The position numbers and the translations under genes are program-made. A stretch of 64,000 nucleotides of DNA from Acidobacteria bacterium Mor1. GTDB lineage: Bacteria > Acidobacteriota > Polarisedimenticolia > Polarisedimenticolales > Polarisedimenticolaceae. The DNA is taken from assembly GCA_001664505.1 (NCBI GenBank), contig CP011806.1, forward strand, positions 3,260,170 to 3,324,169, written 5' to 3'. This document shows, piece by piece, positions 61,596-64,000 of the stretch; position 1 is the first letter of the stretch, and the number at the start of each line of letters is the position of its first letter. The notes beneath the pieces are model-generated. The model had not been told where the DNA came from and did no database searches. It saw nothing but the letters and a program-made list of their open reading frames with translations.

Positions 61596-62979
61596 GATTC
61601 TCTCCCCCGTCTGCGATTCTTCGTTCGTCGATCCACGGCCGGCCGAGAGCTTGCTCCAACTCGGCGGCGGCGATGCGGGCCTCGGCGCGCAGCTCGGCGT
61701 GGTTGAGACGCACCTCGTAGAGCACCCTTTCGGCGTCGAGCAGATCGAGGAATCCCTGCCGGTCGGTGCTGTAGGCGGCCTCGGCCGAGGCCAACGACTC
61801 CTCGGCCTGCGGCAAGATCACCCGGCGATAGAGCTCGGCCCGCTCGGTCAGCGACTCGATGCGGGTCGCCGCATCCCGAGCGCGCAGCCGCAATCCGTCG
61901 AGGGTGTCGCGGCGCATGCGCTCCAGGGAGCGCACCCGGGTGTCCGCCTCGGCGTGGCCGGCGCGGATCGGTTTCTTCCAGATCGGGAGATCGACGCCGA
62001 AGGTCAGGGCGACGATGTCCTTGCCGTTGTCGGTGGGAAGCGTGCTGCCGCCGGTCGCGAGGGTGCGCCCGTCGACCTGGGTCCAGCCGAGACCGACGCG
62101 GAAGTCGGGACGGCCGTCGAGTTCCCTGCGCTGCCGCACCTTGCGGGCACCGTCGATGCGGACGCCGTCGGCACAGCTCGCCGGGTGGGCTGCAAAGGTC
62201 CACTCACCCGGATCGGCTAGCCGGGGCAACGCCGGGAGCTCGATCCCATCGAGCACCAGCGCCGGCGCCTCACCGGCGAGCCGGGCGACGCTCAAGGTTT
62301 GGCTACGTAGTTCCTGACCGAGCTTGGTGCGCCGGTCATGCAGCCGGCTGATCGCCGTTTGCACCTTGAGCACGCTCTGCTGGATCCCCTGACCGGTGGC
62401 ATAGCGGGTCAGGGCGATCTCCTCGAAGCGTTCGAGCAACGCGATCTCCTCGGCGTTGAGTCGCAACGCCGACTGCAGGAAGGCCGCCCGGTAGTAGGCA
62501 CGCTTCAATAGCGCGACCAGTTCCAACCGCCGGGCCGCCGCGTCGTGCAGCAACGCGTCCCCCTTGCGGCTGATCGCCTCCCGCTCTAGATCCCGCTTGC
62601 CCCGCCAGGGAATCCCCTGGCTCAACTCAACACTCATCCGCTGGGGACCCACCCGGGTCTCCGGGGTCTGGGCGAAGTAGCGGTAGGTCAGGCGCGGGTC
62701 AGGAAGCGTGGCCACCCGCTCCGAGGCGTAGACCAGGGCGTCGGCCCGCTCGGTTGCTGCGGCCAGCCCCGAGTGATCGGCGTCCAGACCGGCGAGCAGC
62801 CCCTCGAGTTGAGGATCCCCGGCAGACCACCCCACCGGATCGAAGGGAACGACTCCACAGGCACCCTCGTCGGTTCCACCGAGCAGGGAACTGGAGGCTG
62901 TCAGGGCGATCGCTATCGCCGCCAGGACACGCAACAGACTCCCCGCCCCCCGGCGAGGAAAGAAAACAACAGATGGCAT
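61588..62979 (-). CDS. TolC-type outer-membrane efflux channel (CusC-like)
   Basis: 463 residues from ATG 62979; the frame extends upstream to 63090, but the signal peptide (VLAAIAIALTASSSLLGG) fits this start. Long coiled helices with OEP family phrases: PDPRLTYRYFAQ, VELSQGIPWRGKRDLE, RYATGQGIQQSVLKVQTAIS, FGVDLPIWKKP and AEAAYSTDRQGFLDLLDAERVLYE. Forms the trimeric outer-membrane conduit of the metal efflux system. Confidence 0.92.
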   Translation of the reverse strand: MPSVVFFPRRGAGSLLRVLAAIAIALTASSSLLGGTDEGACGVVPFDPVGWSAGDPQLEGLLAGLDADHSGLAAATERADALVYASERVATLPDPRLTYRYFAQTPETRVGPQRMSVELSQGIPWRGKRDLEREAISRKGDALLHDAAARRLELVALLKRAYYRAAFLQSALRLNAEEIALLERFEEIALTRYATGQGIQQSVLKVQTAISRLHDRRTKLGQELRSQTLSVARLAGEAPALVLDGIELPALPRLADPGEWTFAAHPASCADGVRIDGARKVRQRRELDGRPDFRVGLGWTQVDGRTLATGGSTLPTDNGKDIVALTFGVDLPIWKKPIRAGHAEADTRVRSLERMRRDTLDGLRLRARDAATRIESLTERAELYRRVILPQAEESLASAEAAYSTDRQGFLDLLDAERVLYEVRLNHAELRAEARIAAAELEQALGRPWIDERRIADGGENHE

Positions 62980-63108
62980 CGAACACTCCGCAACGCAGGA
63001 ACGCATTCGGGTCGCCGCGCTCCCCGAAGGAGATCGCAGGCGTCGAACGCAACGCAGGAAGCCCCGCGGCGAGTCGCCGCGCAGGCACACCGGTCCCTGG
63101 GTGCGGTG

Positions 63109-63483
63109 CTAGATCAGGTAGGCAGCGTTGAGGGAGAACAGCGGCGTCGGGCTCGCGCCGACGACCTGTCCCGACTCACGAGGAGCTGCGGGACGGACCG
63201 GGGCGAGGGACACCGGCCCGGCATCTTCCTCGAGACCGCTCGAAGTGGGAGCGTCCTGAAGGGAGATGTCCTGGCGGGGCGCCGCCGGGAGCGGCGCAGG
63301 AGCGGGGGCCCGTTCGGCGCAACAGCTCATGGCGCCGGCCCTGGCCATCTCGGCGGGACAGCCGGTGGGGCCGCAGCAGCAGGAAGCCGGCGGATCGTCG
63401 ACGCCACAGCGAGCCGCCATCACCGGCGACAGGGTCGCGGTGAGCAGAGCCAGCAGGGCGATAAGGGTGATCCAGCGCTTCAT
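63109..63483 (-). CDS. Small secreted Cys-rich protein heading metal-efflux operon
   Basis: 124 residues. A signal peptide (LIALLALLTATLSPVMA) is followed by a cysteine cluster RCGVDDPPASCCCGPTGCP and SCC (eight Cys within about 30 residues), then a Pro/Ala-rich tail. First gene in the cus-type run (129 nt before the channel gene) with its own promoter. A periplasmic copper-binding or sensing role is inferred from the cysteines and position; it does not look like CusF, which uses Met/His/Trp. Confidence 0.72.
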   Translation of the reverse strand: MKRWITLIALLALLTATLSPVMAARCGVDDPPASCCCGPTGCPAEMARAGAMSCCAERAPAPAPLPAAPRQDISLQDAPTSSGLEEDAGPVSLAPVRPAAPRESGQVVGASPTPLFSLNAAYLI

Positions 63484-63501
63484 CGGGCTACTCCATTGAG
63501 C

Positions 63502-63530
63502 AGTATAGGTTTACGCCCGGGCACCTGCAA
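63502..63530 (-). promoter_or_regulatory. Promoter of heavy-metal efflux operon
   Basis: Minus strand TTGCAG (63530-63525), 17-bp spacer, TATACT (63507-63502). The predicted start near 63495 gives a 12-nt leader with GGAG before the ATG at 63483. The spacer contains GCCCGGGC; no clear CueR/MerR-type dyad with a 19-bp spacer was seen. Confidence 0.5.
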
Positions 63531-63713
63531 TGGCCGATCTTCCCGCGGGTCGCGTCGCCGCTCCGGAGCCGCCGCGGCGCAATCCGGCTCTCTGTCACCG
63601 TATCGCCACCGCACTTTCGCCTACGAACAAGTCGATTCAGGCGACAATAAGAGCCTACCCGGCGGGAAGGCGAAAAGAATCCTTGACTTGCCTAACGCCC
63701 GCATAACACACTC

Positions 63714-63728
63714 TTAACATGATGTTAA
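63714..63728. promoter_or_regulatory. Palindrome TTAACAT-G-ATGTTAA at start of small membrane protein gene
   Basis: Perfect 7-bp arms around one base, overlapping the first two candidate start codons (63719, 63722). TTGACT at 63683-63688 upstream could be a -35 box. Fits an operator just downstream of a promoter. If so, translation more likely starts at ATG 63737. Confidence 0.45.
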
Positions 63729-63883
63729 CTTCACGAATGGAGCACCGTCTCGATCTGCTGTCCGTGGCCCTGATGCTCGGCGGCATGGGCCTGCTGGTCG
63801 CCAGTCTGGTCACCGTCGACATGCGGTTGGCGGTCGTCGGCGCTGCCGTGCTGCTGCCCAGCCTGGTCTACGGCCTGCGCTAG
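63719..63883 (+). CDS. 54-residue membrane protein
   Basis: A short frame too small for usual gene calls. It encodes a basic N-terminus (MTSRMEHRLD region) and two hydrophobic helices, LLSVALMLGGMGLLVASLV and AVVGAAVLLPSLVYGL, separated by TVDMR. Starting at ATG 63737 would give 48 residues. Divergent from the metal-efflux operon by 235 bp; the gap 63531-63718 holds no other gene. Ribosome-binding site is weak. Helical hairpin topology and codon use support it as real; function unknown. Confidence 0.55.
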   Translation: MMLTSRMEHRLDLLSVALMLGGMGLLVASLVTVDMRLAVVGAAVLLPSLVYGLR

Positions 63884-63941
63884 ATCGACAGCTCCGAACC
63901 CGGATTCCGGCCCGGCGATCCTGCGTCGCGGCTGAGCCGGT

Positions 63942-64000
63942 CTACCCGCGGACCGCGGAGGGGGTGACCCAGCAGGTCGCGCCCTGCCCTTCCAGGAACG
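63942..64000 (-). CDS. C-terminal end of an unidentified minus-strand gene
   Basis: The last 18 codons of a minus-strand frame (FLEGQGATCWVTPSAVRG, stop TAG at 63944-63942) enter from the right edge. Other frames here lack a comparable sensible end. Too short to assign to a family. Confidence 0.4.
   Translation of the reverse strand, partial: FLEGQGATCWVTPSAVRG

Noticed and set aside
1-64000. tRNA, rRNA, transposase, integrase, CRISPR array or phage genes
   Set aside because: No tRNA cloverleaf with CCA-type end, conserved rRNA block, transposase DDE frame or regular repeat-spacer array was seen on reading through; a covariance-model scan would be needed to exclude small RNAs.

Overview
The window is high-GC DNA from a Gram-negative bacterium. 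Outer-membrane and envelope functions are abundant: a TPR-plus-beta-barrel YaiO protein, a TolC-type channel, CusA/CusB-type metal efflux, dTDP-sugar synthesis (rfbB, rfbA), WbqC, and many signal peptides and lipoproteins. The gene mix (S8 peptidases ending in YLWADG repeats, HEAT-repeat membrane proteins, FG-GAP and PQQ-type propellers, many beta-lactamase-fold hydrolases) looks most like Acidobacteriota, perhaps a Thermoanaerobaculia-like lineage. That placement is inference from gene content only. No rRNA, tRNA, CRISPR array, transposase or phage gene was seen.

Left part (1-9.6 kb). A partial periplasmic propeller sensor gene is divergent from a tandem pair of secreted S8 peptidases. Each peptidase ends in a tandem array of the hexapeptide YLWADG. 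Each has a textbook sigma-54 promoter and upstream TGTCG-N7-CGACA sites, so the pair looks like one regulon driven by an enhancer-binding protein. Next comes a tightly overlapped minus-strand operon: response regulator, HEAT-repeat membrane protein, processive GT2 glycosyltransferase and TPR/beta-barrel YaiO. It is read here as a compact exopolysaccharide synthesis and export system.

9.6-24.6 kb. dprA and topA are adjacent. They are followed by a DUF971 gene and a small anchored protein, then a four-gene glycan-modification operon (DegT aminotransferase, sulfotransferase, methyltransferase, WbqC) behind a third sigma-54 promoter. A VWA protein, alanine racemase and a UPF0158 protein lie on the minus strand, followed by a DUF4097 protein and rfbB.

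24.6-42 kb. This part holds small Cys-rich secreted proteins, a second HEAT membrane protein, and a MarR/alpha-beta hydrolase pair with an unusually clear operator-promoter. It also holds a divergent serine hydrolase, an XRE-TPR regulator coupled to a secreted protein, a large Cys-rich secreted protein, a DprE1/DprE2-like oxidoreductase pair, an AraC/serine-hydrolase pair, rfbA and an EamA transporter.

42-64 kb. An FG-GAP protein with a small secreted partner is followed by a glutathione transferase-like protein, a Tat-exported aminotransferase V-like enzyme and a PQQ-type propeller. A LemA/TPM/TPM/methyltransferase operon, a DmeF-type cation transporter, a polytopic membrane protein with an M1-type peptidase, and a complete Cus-type heavy-metal efflux operon led by a Cys-rich secreted protein complete the region. 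A 54-residue membrane protein and the C-terminus of an unidentified gene lie at the right edge.
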